Source: Ornatilinea apprima (GTDB lineage Bacteria > Chloroflexota > Anaerolineae > Anaerolineales > Anaerolineaceae). From it: a stretch of 64,000 bases of DNA. Shown piece after piece: positions 18,901 to 26,523 of the stretch. A model generated the notes under the pieces. That model had not been told where the DNA came from. It did no database searches and saw nothing but the letters and a program-made list of their open reading frames with translations. The first letter of the stretch is position 1. Every line of letters begins with the position of its first letter. The stretch is taken from assembly GCF_001306115.1 (NCBI RefSeq), contig NZ_LGCL01000026.1:124001-188000 (forward strand), read 5' to 3'. The position numbers and the translations under genes were made by a program.

Positions 18901-19759
18901 TGCCAAAGACACCGGCATCGCGCCCTCTTTCCGCGAACGCCGCTTCGAGCTGGTCCAGGGGGTGGCACAGCAGATCGCCCTCGCCATCCAGAACGACCGT
19001 CTCAACCGTGAGAACCTGGAGCGCGAGCGCATGCAGCGCGAATTTCAACTCGCCCGGCAAATCCAGGAATCCTTCCTGCCCACCTTTATCCCTGAATTCA
19101 ACGGCTGGGAGTTGGATACGCGCTGGCAAACCGCCCGCCAGGTTGGCGGCGACTTTTACGACGTCTTCAAACTCCCAGACGGGCGTTTGGGACTGGTAAT
19201 CGCCGACGTGTCCGATAAAGGCATGGGGGCCGCGCTCTACATGACGGTCGCCCGCACCCTCATTCGCGCCAACGCGCTCAACGAGTCTTCGCCTGCGGCT
19301 GTCCTTGAGAAAGTCAACAACCTGCTCCTCCTCGACGCTCAAAACGGCATGTTTGTAACTGCCATCTACGCCATTCTCAATCCGCTGTCGGGCATCCTAA
19401 CCCTCTGCAACGCCGGGCATAATCTTCCGCTGGTGATGCGCGCCGCGTCTGGCCAGGTGGAAGTGCTGCCGAAAGGCCGGCTGGCGCTCGGTGTGATGGA
19501 AAACACAACCGAAGAGAACCTTGAAATTCAACTCGAGCCAGACGACTGCCTGCTTCTCTATACCGATGGCGTTACCGAATCCTTCTCGCCAGACAGCCAA
19601 CAATTTGGCGTTGACAACCTTTGCCAGGTGCTTGCCCATGCCATTGGCCGTTCTGCCAGCCAGGTGCTCAACAAAATTGATCACGCCTTGCAGAACTTCC
19701 GCGAAGGCCAGCCCCCCAGCGACGACATCACCCTGCTGGCGCTGCGCCGCAAACCCTGA
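15932..19759 (+). CDS. Six-GAF SpoIIE-type PP2C serine phosphatase
   Basis: A 1275-residue, apparently soluble protein. Six successive GAF-like modules can be read (roughly residues 10-155, 170-325, 330-495, 510-675, 685-840, 850-1025), each closing with a VLxVxS-type strand and a long helix. A connecting helix leads to a PP2C/SpoIIE phosphatase domain (about 1040-1275) with LARQIQESFLP, QVGGDFYDVFKLPDGRLGL and IADVSDKGMGAAL, carrying the metal-binding Asp residues. It should dephosphorylate the STAS antagonist. Start ATG overlaps the kinase stop (TGATG). The GAF stack implies multi-signal input; ligands are not predictable. Confidence 0.93.
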   Translation: MPASPLVEDTDWKQLLHLGEELLKHARPVEQCDLICDAVRARLNASAQIWLSPAFYPLPGEPEPECQISTHAAPLVQAASNQAIPFGQTPSQDQPQPIDSSTSFLSIAYPLISQDMLLGVLEVHRDSDPAFSLEEIELIERIARHAAVSMQVTRNTAIKNWRFEQLNLVRSVSAQIANLLDLDELCTRVTSLIQKTFNYYLVSVFTLEPDQEFLQFRAYASVNPLCDADTIFLDSIRLGEGLVGAVASIGREHYAPDVNQDELYRPANCLPDTQSEIAIPIKVENRVLGVLDVQSNHKNAFHQMDRLVLRSLADNIALAVEGTHLYQDLQHRFDQLSAVIEVSTALASILQRDELPRKVAELIQKHFGFPYIHIFSVHNGRRLVIYRTGTGARSQFMQQQEITYPLDDPQGIIPWVAREGKPALINDVTTDPRYRPLEHMHDNTCSELTLPLIFGDEILGVLDIQSDQLNAFNTGDLPLFEALAASIATALRNASLYLGEQWRRQVADSFRDVAGLLSSNTALDQLLQTILDELDRNLPCEASAIWLYEQGPDTIRTLKLAAAKCVDSSAIGRIIEQSSEASLWMQHASRETGPIIRQPSDPFGPLGLANRYPRDYSSIAAPLHIGDQPLGVLSLAHPTPGRYGGEALSMVETFASYAAVAIQNQRLYAASQEQAWLSTVMLQVAEACQAANSVEDLLATTARLTPLLVGVRQCALFQWEKSRQTFVLKAGYGIDLDALQKNFQEETASAFKQLRELNTTVFIQNPASELNLASIAYNPTCDTILMLPLQVREEVLGAYLVVHQDTSKTGVRQAFNPQIYSILKGISRQASISLENLLLLETRQEEGYITAVMLQVAQTVATLTDLEEILDTIVHLMPILVGIDSCAIYLKDPNAQRLYPARAHASNRALETSLNQTSYHPGRFALLDQVISTGQVWAAPLPQNSSSLADWKSAPAQPLQDQHDEINRSSTAWLVACPLGNKGETYGVFLAKDTGIAPSFRERRFELVQGVAQQIALAIQNDRLNRENLERERMQREFQLARQIQESFLPTFIPEFNGWELDTRWQTARQVGGDFYDVFKLPDGRLGLVIADVSDKGMGAALYMTVARTLIRANALNESSPAAVLEKVNNLLLLDAQNGMFVTAIYAILNPLSGILTLCNAGHNLPLVMRAASGQVEVLPKGRLALGVMENTTEENLEIQLEPDDCLLLYTDGVTESFSPDSQQFGVDNLCQVLAHAIGRSASQVLNKIDHALQNFREGQPPSDDITLLALRRKP

Positions 19760-19850
19760 TCCCAAACTTTTTTCACAAAATCTTTTCCCCTTTCCGCGGC
19801 GGCATGGGGTAGAATAAACACGTTCAATCTTTAATGTTAAGGCAGGTGCT

Positions 19851-20510
19851 ATGCAACAGGATAAATGGGCCATCATCTGGGATATGGACGGCGTGATCGT
19901 CCAATCGGCCAAACTTCATTACACGGCGCTCAAACAGGTTTTTGCTGCCCGCGGCTATCCGTATGAATGGGACGTCTTTATCTCCCAATTCGGGCGCAAC
20001 AACAAAAGCATCGTTCGCGACGTCATTCCCACCGCCACCCCGCAAGAAGTGGATCAGATGGACAGCGAATTAATCAGCATTTTTCTCTCTCTAGTGCCGG
20101 GGAACGTTGCCTTGCTGCCAGGCGTGTTAGACTGGCTTCAACGCTTTCAGGCCTGGGGGTTTGCCCAGGGTATCGCCTCTTCCTCCCCCATTGAGAACAT
20201 CAACCTCATCACCGCCACCACCGGCATTCAAAGTTATTTTGATATTATGAACTCCGGCGGCGAACTGCCCCCCAAGCCGAATCCCGATATCTATTTGCAA
20301 GTCGCCCAATCTGTCCATGTTCCGCCCCAGCGCTGCGTAATTATCGAAGACGCGCCGGTGGGCGTGCAGGGTGCGCAGCGGGCTGGCATGCGCTGCATCG
20401 CGGTGGAAACCAACCACCCAGCTAACCGCTTGCAAGGCGCCACCATTATCGTTCCAGACCTATCACACCTCACCGTAGAAGAGTTCACATCCCGCGTGAT
20501 CGCCAATTAA
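19851..20510 (+). CDS. HAD-superfamily phosphatase/phosphoglucomutase-like (first paralogue)
   Basis: A 219-residue subfamily IA HAD protein. Motif I is IIWDMDGVIVQS (nucleophile and acid Asp), motif II IASSSP, motif III Lys in PKPNPDIYLQ, motif IV IIEDAPVGVQGAQRAGM. The cap is helical and of the beta-phosphoglucomutase type, so sugar-phosphate isomerase or phosphatase activity is possible. A second protein with the same motif set and size lies at 35938-36618. It stands alone between the phosphatase operon and a bidirectional terminator. Confidence 0.88.
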   Translation: MQQDKWAIIWDMDGVIVQSAKLHYTALKQVFAARGYPYEWDVFISQFGRNNKSIVRDVIPTATPQEVDQMDSELISIFLSLVPGNVALLPGVLDWLQRFQAWGFAQGIASSSPIENINLITATTGIQSYFDIMNSGGELPPKPNPDIYLQVAQSVHVPPQRCVIIEDAPVGVQGAQRAGMRCIAVETNHPANRLQGATIIVPDLSHLTVEEFTSRVIAN

Positions 20511-20525
20511 ACTGAAAGTCCATAC

Positions 20526-20566
20526 CCAAAAAAGACGGCCCTTTTGACAAGGGCCGTCTTTTCATC
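20526..20566. terminator. Strong bidirectional terminator
   Basis: Perfect 12-bp stem AAGACGGCCCTT (20532-20543) / AAGGGCCGTCTT (20549-20560), loop TTGAC. Plus strand ends in TTTT; minus strand ends in six T. It separates the HAD gene from the converging DivIC-like gene. Confidence 0.88.
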
Positions 20567-20584
20567 TATTGTTTCTACACGCGT

Positions 20585-20968
20585 TCAATCGCCAAAAAAG
20601 ATTGCCCGCCAGGCGTCAATCTCTTCCACCACCTGGGGTGTGGCGGTGGGGATAATCTCGGGCTGCTCGGTGGCATCTTTGGGCACCATCGGCACAATCA
20701 CCACATCGCCTTCTTTCATCATGTGTCCTTCTTCTCTGGCCCATTCCTCCACCGCCGCGTCCGATTGAGCGTAGGCAATTTGAGTCTTTAAGACTGCTTC
20801 GGTGCTGGTTACCCAGTAGTAGCGCGTGGCCATTCGATTGCGTTCCTGATTCAGCCGGTCCAATTCCATTAGCCGCGAATTCAGGTCTGCAATCAGGACG
20901 ATGAACAGCAAAATCAACCCTCCCAGAAGGAGCTGCCGTTTTTCAATCGGGAATCTGCGCTTTTCCAT
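20585..20968 (-). CDS. DivIC/FtsL-like septum formation initiator protein
   Basis: A 127-residue bitopic protein: basic cytosolic N-terminus (MEKRRFPIEKRQ), one transmembrane helix (about 14-28), then a coiled-coil-prone segment (LMELDRLNQERNRMATRY) and a C-terminal motif typical of DivIC (EEWAREEGHMMKEGDVVIVP). Proteins of this type belong to the divisome FtsL-DivIB-DivIC complex. A proline/Thr-rich tail follows. It lies downstream of tRNA-Leu on the same strand but behind that gene's terminator. Confidence 0.82.
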   Translation of the reverse strand: MEKRRFPIEKRQLLLGGLILLFIVLIADLNSRLMELDRLNQERNRMATRYYWVTSTEAVLKTQIAYAQSDAAVEEWAREEGHMMKEGDVVIVPMVPKDATEQPEIIPTATPQVVEEIDAWRAIFFGD

Positions 20969-21058
20969 GCTGTTATCTTACCGTATCCCCTCGCAGGATT
21001 CAAGACTCACGCCCCTATCCTCATCCCCTGTGTTTCGCAGCCAGGGGGACACCTTTGT

Positions 21059-21093
21059 CAAAAGAAAAAATCCTTGCCTGCGCAAGGATTTTT
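21059..21093 (-). terminator. Terminator of the tRNA-Leu gene
   Basis: On the minus strand, stem AAAAATCCTTGC (21093-21082) / GCAAGGATTTTT (21077-21066), loop GCAG, followed by TCTTTTGAC. It begins one base after the tRNA 3' end. Confidence 0.8.
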
Positions 21094-21094
21094 G

Positions 21095-21178
21095 TGCCGA
21101 AGGAGGGATTTGAACCCTCACGAGAGTAATCCCACTACGCCCTGAACGTAGCGCGTCTGCCAATTCCGCCACTTCGGC
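21095..21178 (-). tRNA. tRNA-Leu (anticodon CAG)
   Basis: The minus strand folds as a class II tRNA: acceptor GCCGAAG / CTTCGGC with discriminator A, D arm with AATTGGCAGA, anticodon stem CTACG/CGTAG with loop TTCAGGG (anticodon CAG, reading CUG), long variable arm, and T arm GTTCAAATC. The acceptor is followed by CAA, so the CCA tail is not fully encoded and must be added enzymatically, consistent with the nucleotidyltransferase gene at 56.9 kb. Confidence 0.97.
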
Positions 21179-21198
21179 ATACCTCATTGATAGTCAGT

Positions 21199-21228
21199 AT
21201 TTTATCGCTTAACTTTCAAATTTGTCAA
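21199..21228 (-). promoter_or_regulatory. Promoter of tRNA-Leu
   Basis: Minus strand TTGACA (21228-21223), 18-bp spacer, TAAAAT (21204-21199), about 20 bp before the mature tRNA 5' end. Confidence 0.7.
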
Positions 21229-21370
21229 CCTGTTTGCTCATCGAATTTCAATATTTTTCTCAAATTTCGCTTTGTTCCGGCCATCCAGCCGGGAACGGCT
21301 CTTGCAACCATTCTGCCAAATCTTATGACCATGCTATAATGAAACAAGTTTACACGAGAGAGAAGACAGC

Positions 21371-23677
21371 ATGAATACATTCATCCAGCAAGTCTTTGAA
21401 ATTCTAACCTCTGCACCGGGCAGCCTGATCTATCACCTCATCCTGGTGTTCTCGATTGCCGCGGCGCTCCAGGTAACCATCACCGCCCGCGGACCCCGCG
21501 CAATAAAAACGCGCCTGCTGGCCGGTTTGGGTGTTTTGCTGGCAGGTCAAATCTTGCTTTTCATAACCTCAGGTCTGATCTGGCAGGGTGTATTAAACTC
21601 CCGTTCCATCCTTCCCCCGCTGGACCGGATTCTCTCCGCCTTGAGCCTGACCTGGATCATCTGGATGTGGGTATTTCCGCTACCGCGCCGCGTCCCCGAT
21701 GTGATTCACGCTGTGCTGAACCTGGTGATCCTCTTGCTGGCACTCTTCACCTTCACGGCCTGGAACGCACAGAGTCCTCTGACTCCCTTTAACCTCTCGC
21801 TGTTTGATATTGGCTGGAACGCCTTTCTGCTGCTGATGGCCATCATCGGGATCGTAGCCCTGGCTATTGGCCGGCCTGCAGGCTGGGGCCTGCCCCTGGC
21901 CATGCTGCTGCTTTCCATCGCGGGCAGCGCCTATCATCTGGGCTGGATGCCGCCCGAAGGCGATTTTGCGCCGGCAATTCGCATTGCCGCCATTTGCGCC
22001 TTTCCCCTCCTGCCCGGACTGGCGTTGATCCTGCAATCCGCGGAACAGCCCTCATCTCCCGCCCTCCAACCTGCGCAACAAATCAACGGTTTCGTAGAGC
22101 GACGGCGCTACAACGCCGAGCCGCGCGCGTTTTATGCCTGGCTGCAGGTAGCCGTGGAAGAAAATCCGCAAAAAGTGTACCCGGCGCTCACCCATGCCGT
22201 GGCGCAGAGCATGCTGTCCGATTTATGTCTCTTCATCGTTCCTTCTCCCGCCACCCGCGATCTGGTCATCCAATCCGGCTGGGACCTGATCCGCGATGAA
22301 GCCATTCAAACCAATTACATTCTGGAACAGAGCAGCCTGCCCGCCATCACCAATGCTCTGCAGCGCGGACGCAGCATCACCCTCGACCCAACCTCCCACA
22401 CCAATCTAGACCTGACAACCCTCAACCAGGCGCTTGGCCTTGCTCAAATTCACTCGCTCTTATTCATTCCCATTAACACCCCTGAAAAAGCCCTCGGCGG
22501 CATTGCCCTGCTGTCCATCTATTCAAAGCGCGATTGGAGCGCCGAGGATCAAAGCTATCTGCTCACCGCCGTGGAGGGCATCGCACACCTCATTCAGCGC
22601 ACAGAATCAATCACCAGTCAAACCAACAGCCAGCAAAACTGGCTGGAAGAGGTTAACCGCTTGAAAGCAGAGCTGGAACAGATCCAGGCCGAAAAGGCTG
22701 CCAATCAATCCGAAGGTCTGTCATCGCCGTCCAGCGCGCAAATGGAAGATTTACTGGCCTTGCACAACGAATCGCAGTCATTAATCGCAGAGTTGAGACT
22801 GGAGAATCAAGACCTGCAAACTCAGGTGCAGCAGCTTCAGGCCACTGCCGCTGCCAACCTGGACGAACGCTCTTTGCAGCAAATAGCCGAGCTAAAAGAC
22901 CGCCTCAGCATTGCTCAATCCACCATCGAAGACCTGCAGCACCAGCAGTTGGAGCAGCCCTCTGGCGGGGCGCTGCCGGCCCACCAACTGGAAAAATTGA
23001 GCCAGGTTCTAACCTCCATCATTGGCTATACCGACCTGCTGCTCTCCGAAACTACCGGCGCGCTCAGCGCCCTGCAGCAAAATTTCCTGGAGCGCATTCG
23101 CACAGCCACGGCTCAGATGAAAGATTTGCTTGAAACCCACACACCAGTCCAGGGGGCTGCGCCTTTCGCGACAGTTGATATCACTGACCTGATCGACGAG
23201 GCTGTGATGGAAATGCGTCCGCACCTGCGCGAGAAAAACCTTAATCTGCGGGTCGACCTTCCGCTGGAGATGCCCCCGCTCCATACCGACCCGAATGCTT
23301 TTCGACAGGTAGTGATCAACCTGCTCAAAAACGCGGTTCTTGTTTCTCGCCAGGAAGGCAATATTAACCTGTCAGCGCGCGTGGAGTCACAAGTCGAACG
23401 CCCTTCGCTTTTGATCCAGATCACCGATTTTGGCGGGGGTATCCCTGCGCGGGAACTTTCGCGTGTATTTAACCGTCCTTTGAATGGTGAGTCTTCCGAA
23501 ATCGAAGGGGTAGGAGAAAACGGGGCGGGCCTGGCCATCGCCAAAACCCTCGTTGAGGCCAATTCCGGAAGAATTTGGGTAGAAAGCCAGCCTAACATCA
23601 GCACGACCTTTTATGTTCTGATGCCCTTCAATCCTGAACCCGAAATCTCTCCACTGAAACCAACCGGCGAGTTATGA
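21371..23677 (+). CDS. Membrane sensor kinase-like protein with degenerate HisKA
   Basis: A 768-residue protein. N-terminal part (about 1-220) has around seven hydrophobic segments; a GAF-like module follows (about 250-410), then a coiled coil (about 420-530), a HisKA-like region and a GHKL ATPase. The ATPase is intact (RQVVINLLKNAV, DFGGGIP, ENGAGLAIAKTLVEANSGRI). The HisKA stretch reads KLSQVLTSIIGYTDLLL, so the place of the usual phosphoacceptor in SHELRTPLTSIIGYT is not His. It may be a pseudokinase or an ATPase sensor. TGCTATAAT (21332-21340) marks the promoter. It overlaps the LysM gene by ATGA, and LCP follows. Confidence 0.88.
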   Translation: MNTFIQQVFEILTSAPGSLIYHLILVFSIAAALQVTITARGPRAIKTRLLAGLGVLLAGQILLFITSGLIWQGVLNSRSILPPLDRILSALSLTWIIWMWVFPLPRRVPDVIHAVLNLVILLLALFTFTAWNAQSPLTPFNLSLFDIGWNAFLLLMAIIGIVALAIGRPAGWGLPLAMLLLSIAGSAYHLGWMPPEGDFAPAIRIAAICAFPLLPGLALILQSAEQPSSPALQPAQQINGFVERRRYNAEPRAFYAWLQVAVEENPQKVYPALTHAVAQSMLSDLCLFIVPSPATRDLVIQSGWDLIRDEAIQTNYILEQSSLPAITNALQRGRSITLDPTSHTNLDLTTLNQALGLAQIHSLLFIPINTPEKALGGIALLSIYSKRDWSAEDQSYLLTAVEGIAHLIQRTESITSQTNSQQNWLEEVNRLKAELEQIQAEKAANQSEGLSSPSSAQMEDLLALHNESQSLIAELRLENQDLQTQVQQLQATAAANLDERSLQQIAELKDRLSIAQSTIEDLQHQQLEQPSGGALPAHQLEKLSQVLTSIIGYTDLLLSETTGALSALQQNFLERIRTATAQMKDLLETHTPVQGAAPFATVDITDLIDEAVMEMRPHLREKNLNLRVDLPLEMPPLHTDPNAFRQVVINLLKNAVLVSRQEGNINLSARVESQVERPSLLIQITDFGGGIPARELSRVFNRPLNGESSEIEGVGENGAGLAIAKTLVEANSGRIWVESQPNISTTFYVLMPFNPEPEISPLKPTGEL

Positions 23678-24360
23678 AAATTGTTCAGCAAGTTGTAGCG
23701 GGTTTTCTAGTGGCATGCGTATCACTTGGATTGGTGATAGGCGCGTTTTCAGCCGCCTTTGCTGAAAGCGCCGTATTTTCAACAGCGACGCTGGAGTCCA
23801 GCCCTGAACCGACTCAACCGGCTCCCGCCTACATACCACTGCCAACCCGCACCCCCACCAAACAGCCTCCTCCCACCCTCACGCCAACCATAGCCTGTTT
23901 GCCGCCCGAAGGCTGGCAGAAATATGAAACCCAAAGTGGAGATACCATCGAAGAGCTGGCAGCCCGCTTCGCCATCACCAAAGAACAAATCCGCGCCGCC
24001 AATTGTCTGATCAGTGACCAGATCTTGCCGAACACCGAGCTGTACCTGCCGCGCGTCCCCGCGACGCTCACTCCGTCAGCTACCATTAATCCCACCGCCA
24101 CACCCGGCTGTGGAGCGCCAGCAGGCTGGATCACCTATACGGTGCGATTGAACGACAATCTATTCCGGATTGGTTATAATTTCGGGATCAGCGTTCAAGA
24201 ACTGCAAACCGCGAACTGCCTTGGAAACACACAAATTATCCGCCCAGGGCAAGTCCTCTATGTTCCCAACGTAGCCACTCGCACCCCTCTACCCAGCGCC
24301 ACACCGGTTGAAGAGGATGATGATGAGGATAAGAAACCAACCCTCCCGCCGTATCCATAA
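23674..24360 (+). CDS. Secreted or membrane-tethered protein with two LysM domains
   Basis: A 228-residue protein with an N-terminal hydrophobic segment (signal or anchor, residues 8-30), a Pro/Thr-rich linker, LysM 1 (about 88-127: YETQSGDTIEELAARFAI...NTELYLP), another linker, LysM 2 (about 153-200: YTVRLNDNLFRIGYNFGI...GQVLYVP), and an acidic tail EEDDDEDKK. LysM domains bind peptidoglycan or chitin-like glycans. Its ATG overlaps the stop of the sensor gene (ATGA), and an LCP enzyme follows 57 bp later, so the three probably act together at the cell wall. Confidence 0.9.
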   Translation: MKIVQQVVAGFLVACVSLGLVIGAFSAAFAESAVFSTATLESSPEPTQPAPAYIPLPTRTPTKQPPPTLTPTIACLPPEGWQKYETQSGDTIEELAARFAITKEQIRAANCLISDQILPNTELYLPRVPATLTPSATINPTATPGCGAPAGWITYTVRLNDNLFRIGYNFGISVQELQTANCLGNTQIIRPGQVLYVPNVATRTPLPSATPVEEDDDEDKKPTLPPYP

Positions 24361-24417
24361 CCCACCATTCTCCAGACAGCGGTTTACATTATGAGAAATG
24401 GACATTAGCAAACAATT

Positions 24418-25452
24418 ATGATCATCATGAAAAAACTTACTTTATTGGCTTGTATCTCTTTTCTGCTGGCCTCCTGCGCCATGCCGTTGGCCACCCAGGG
24501 CGGGATTGTCGCGAAACCCATCAGCTATGTTTTCGCCACCCCCAATCCCAATGCCACAACCACGCCCACCCCGTTCCAACCGCTCCCGGCGACGGCGACT
24601 CCCACGCTGGCTCCCGCCACGCCCACCCCGGAATTCACGTCCACACCCGAAGTGCGTTACTGGTGGACCGGACTGAAGCGCCCTGAAGGCCAAAAATTGA
24701 TCCTCTTACTTGGCTCTGACTGGCGTTACGGCGGCGGTTTTCGCACCGATGTAATCATGCTCATCGCCCTTAACCCCAAAGAGAATACGGCCAATATCGT
24801 CTCCTTCCCGCGTGACCTGTATGTCTCCATCCCCGGCGTTGGGCAGAACCGGCTCAATGTGGCACATGCTTACGGTGGCTTTGACCTGATGGCGCAAACG
24901 CTTGAGCTGAATTTTGGCGTGCGGCCCGATTATTACATCATGACCAATTTTGATGGCTTTGTCAGCATCATCAACAACGTCGGCGGTATCAATGTGAATG
25001 CCTACTATAATCTGACCGACAAGTGCGATTTGCCGCAGGCATCGTATGACGGCTACTGCTCGGTCGGCCCCGGTACGGTTTATATGGACGGTAAAACCGC
25101 CCTCTGGTACGTTCGCTCGCGCTACTCCACCTCAGACTTTGACCGTACTCGCCGCGAACAGGAAGTGATCTACGCCCTCTTTGCCAAGCTGATCAGTCTG
25201 AATGCCATCTCACGCATTCCAGAGCTCTACAACATCTACCAAAGCAGTGTAGAGACCAACATCAACCTGGACACGGTAGTCTCTCTGGCGCCAATGGCTC
25301 CCATCCTTTTGGAAAAAGATGCCATTCGCCGCTTTTACATCGGTCCTCAGCAGGTTAGTTCGTACATCGTTCCAGAAAGCGGCGCGGCCGTGCTGCTGCC
25401 CAATGATGAAGCTATTGGAGCGGTGCTCAAACAGGCCATCTTCGAACCCTGA
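24418..25452 (+). CDS. LytR-CpsA-Psr (LCP) family lipoprotein
   Basis: A 344-residue LCP protein: lipoprotein signal with lipobox LLASC (Cys about residue 20), a Thr/Pro-rich spacer, then the LCP domain (from about 95) with LLLGSDWRYGGGFRTDVIML, VSFPRDLYVSIPG, and WYVRSRYSTSDFDRTRREQE carrying the Arg/Asp residues that hold the polyprenyl-pyrophosphate substrate. LCP enzymes transfer glycopolymers from lipid carriers to peptidoglycan. The start could be ATG 24418 or 24427 (MKKLTLL); neither has a strong ribosome site. It is the third gene of the cell-wall cluster and is followed by a strong terminator. Confidence 0.92.
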   Translation: MIIMKKLTLLACISFLLASCAMPLATQGGIVAKPISYVFATPNPNATTTPTPFQPLPATATPTLAPATPTPEFTSTPEVRYWWTGLKRPEGQKLILLLGSDWRYGGGFRTDVIMLIALNPKENTANIVSFPRDLYVSIPGVGQNRLNVAHAYGGFDLMAQTLELNFGVRPDYYIMTNFDGFVSIINNVGGINVNAYYNLTDKCDLPQASYDGYCSVGPGTVYMDGKTALWYVRSRYSTSDFDRTRREQEVIYALFAKLISLNAISRIPELYNIYQSSVETNINLDTVVSLAPMAPILLEKDAIRRFYIGPQQVSSYIVPESGAAVLLPNDEAIGAVLKQAIFEP

Positions 25453-25477
25453 TCGCTACTCATTTCCAGAGAACCTG

Positions 25478-25509
25478 AAACGTGGCAGACCAACCTGCCA
25501 CGTTTTTTT
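25478..25509 (+). terminator. Intrinsic terminator after the LCP gene
   Basis: Stem CGTGGCAG (25481-25488) / CTGCCACG (25495-25502), loop ACCAAC, followed directly by seven T. Confidence 0.9.
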
Positions 25510-25599
25510 GCCCCTGTCTGGAAAATCATATTTGACACCGCCAGGGAATTTGGGTACACTAATGACAGGGTAAGACTATACGAAACACAGGGAGCGATT

Positions 25600-26523
25600 A
25601 TGCCATCCGACCGAAAATTCGCTGCTTCTCATATTACCTCCAGCACGCCGCTCTTGCCGGCCATCAACTCCTGGGAAATGTTCCTGATGGACCAGGGACG
25701 CTCTCCATACACCATTAAAGCGTTTAAGGGCGACTTGCAGTTGCTGGCCTCCTTCCTTCCCCCAGACGCGACGGTAGGTAGCACCACCACCACCGAAATC
25801 AATCATTTCCTCAAATGGCTCGAAGCTGGTCGTGGAGTGCCCTGCAGCCCAAAAAGCCTTTCCCGCCGCATCACCTCTATTAAGTCCTTTTTCCGCTGGC
25901 TCCAGCAAAATGGCGTGATGGTTGTCGATCCGGCTGAAAAGGTCGTCCAGCATTCGGTCATCAGCCCCCTGCCAGAAGTCCTCACCCCCGAAGAGGAGTT
26001 GAGCGTTGTCGAAGCGGCATTGAAAATGCGCCAGTCCCGCAAGCCGGATGCGCGCCCCTATACGTTACTCACGCTGCTGCTTTCCACTGGCATTAAAAAA
26101 GGTGAGTGTCTGGGCATTCATCTCAACCACGTCGATCTGGAAGCCCCGGAGACGGCCATTCTCTTTATTCGCTATGCCAACCCTTCCAGCCGCTATAAAG
26201 AGCGCAAAATTTCGCTGACCCCCGATTGGGTAGACGCCTATCAGGAATACCTCGCCCAATACCAGCCCAGCGGACAGATCTTCCCCTGGTCACCGCGCCG
26301 TCTCGAATACCTGCTGGAAGAGATCGGCAATAACGCCGGCCTGTCCAAGCATCTCTCTTTTGATATGTGCCGCTGGACCTGTGCCCTACGCGATTGGACC
26401 TCTGGCACGGAGTATGACAAAATTCGGCAGAAATTAGGTATCTCAAAAGTGCAGTGGCGTGAAGTCAGCATGAAACTGCGCCGCCTGGCCGGTGATCAAC
26501 CCGAGGAAGCCTTACAAGACTGA
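25600..26523 (+). CDS. Tyrosine-recombinase-fold protein, catalytic residues degenerate
   Basis: A 307-residue protein with both lobes of XerC/D-type recombinases: a SAM-like core-binding domain (about 22-105: WEMFLMDQGRSPYTIKAFKG, SLSRRITSIKSFFRWLQQNG) and a catalytic-domain fold (about 125-295). By motif alignment the first catalytic Arg is Lys (STGIKKGECLGI), the HxLR box reads DMCRW, the LGH box reads LGI, and no Tyr follows (ISKVQWREV). The beta-hairpin Lys (YKERKISL) remains. It is probably inactive in strand exchange and may only bind DNA. Not flanked by element ends; gene appears intact and overlaps tilS tail-to-tail by 28 bp. Confidence 0.8.
   Translation: MPSDRKFAASHITSSTPLLPAINSWEMFLMDQGRSPYTIKAFKGDLQLLASFLPPDATVGSTTTTEINHFLKWLEAGRGVPCSPKSLSRRITSIKSFFRWLQQNGVMVVDPAEKVVQHSVISPLPEVLTPEEELSVVEAALKMRQSRKPDARPYTLLTLLLSTGIKKGECLGIHLNHVDLEAPETAILFIRYANPSSRYKERKISLTPDWVDAYQEYLAQYQPSGQIFPWSPRRLEYLLEEIGNNAGLSKHLSFDMCRWTCALRDWTSGTEYDKIRQKLGISKVQWREVSMKLRRLAGDQPEEALQD

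Noticed and set aside
25600..26523. Mobile element or prophage boundary
   Set aside because: The recombinase-like protein is catalytically degenerate and no attachment repeats, cargo or other phage genes flank it.
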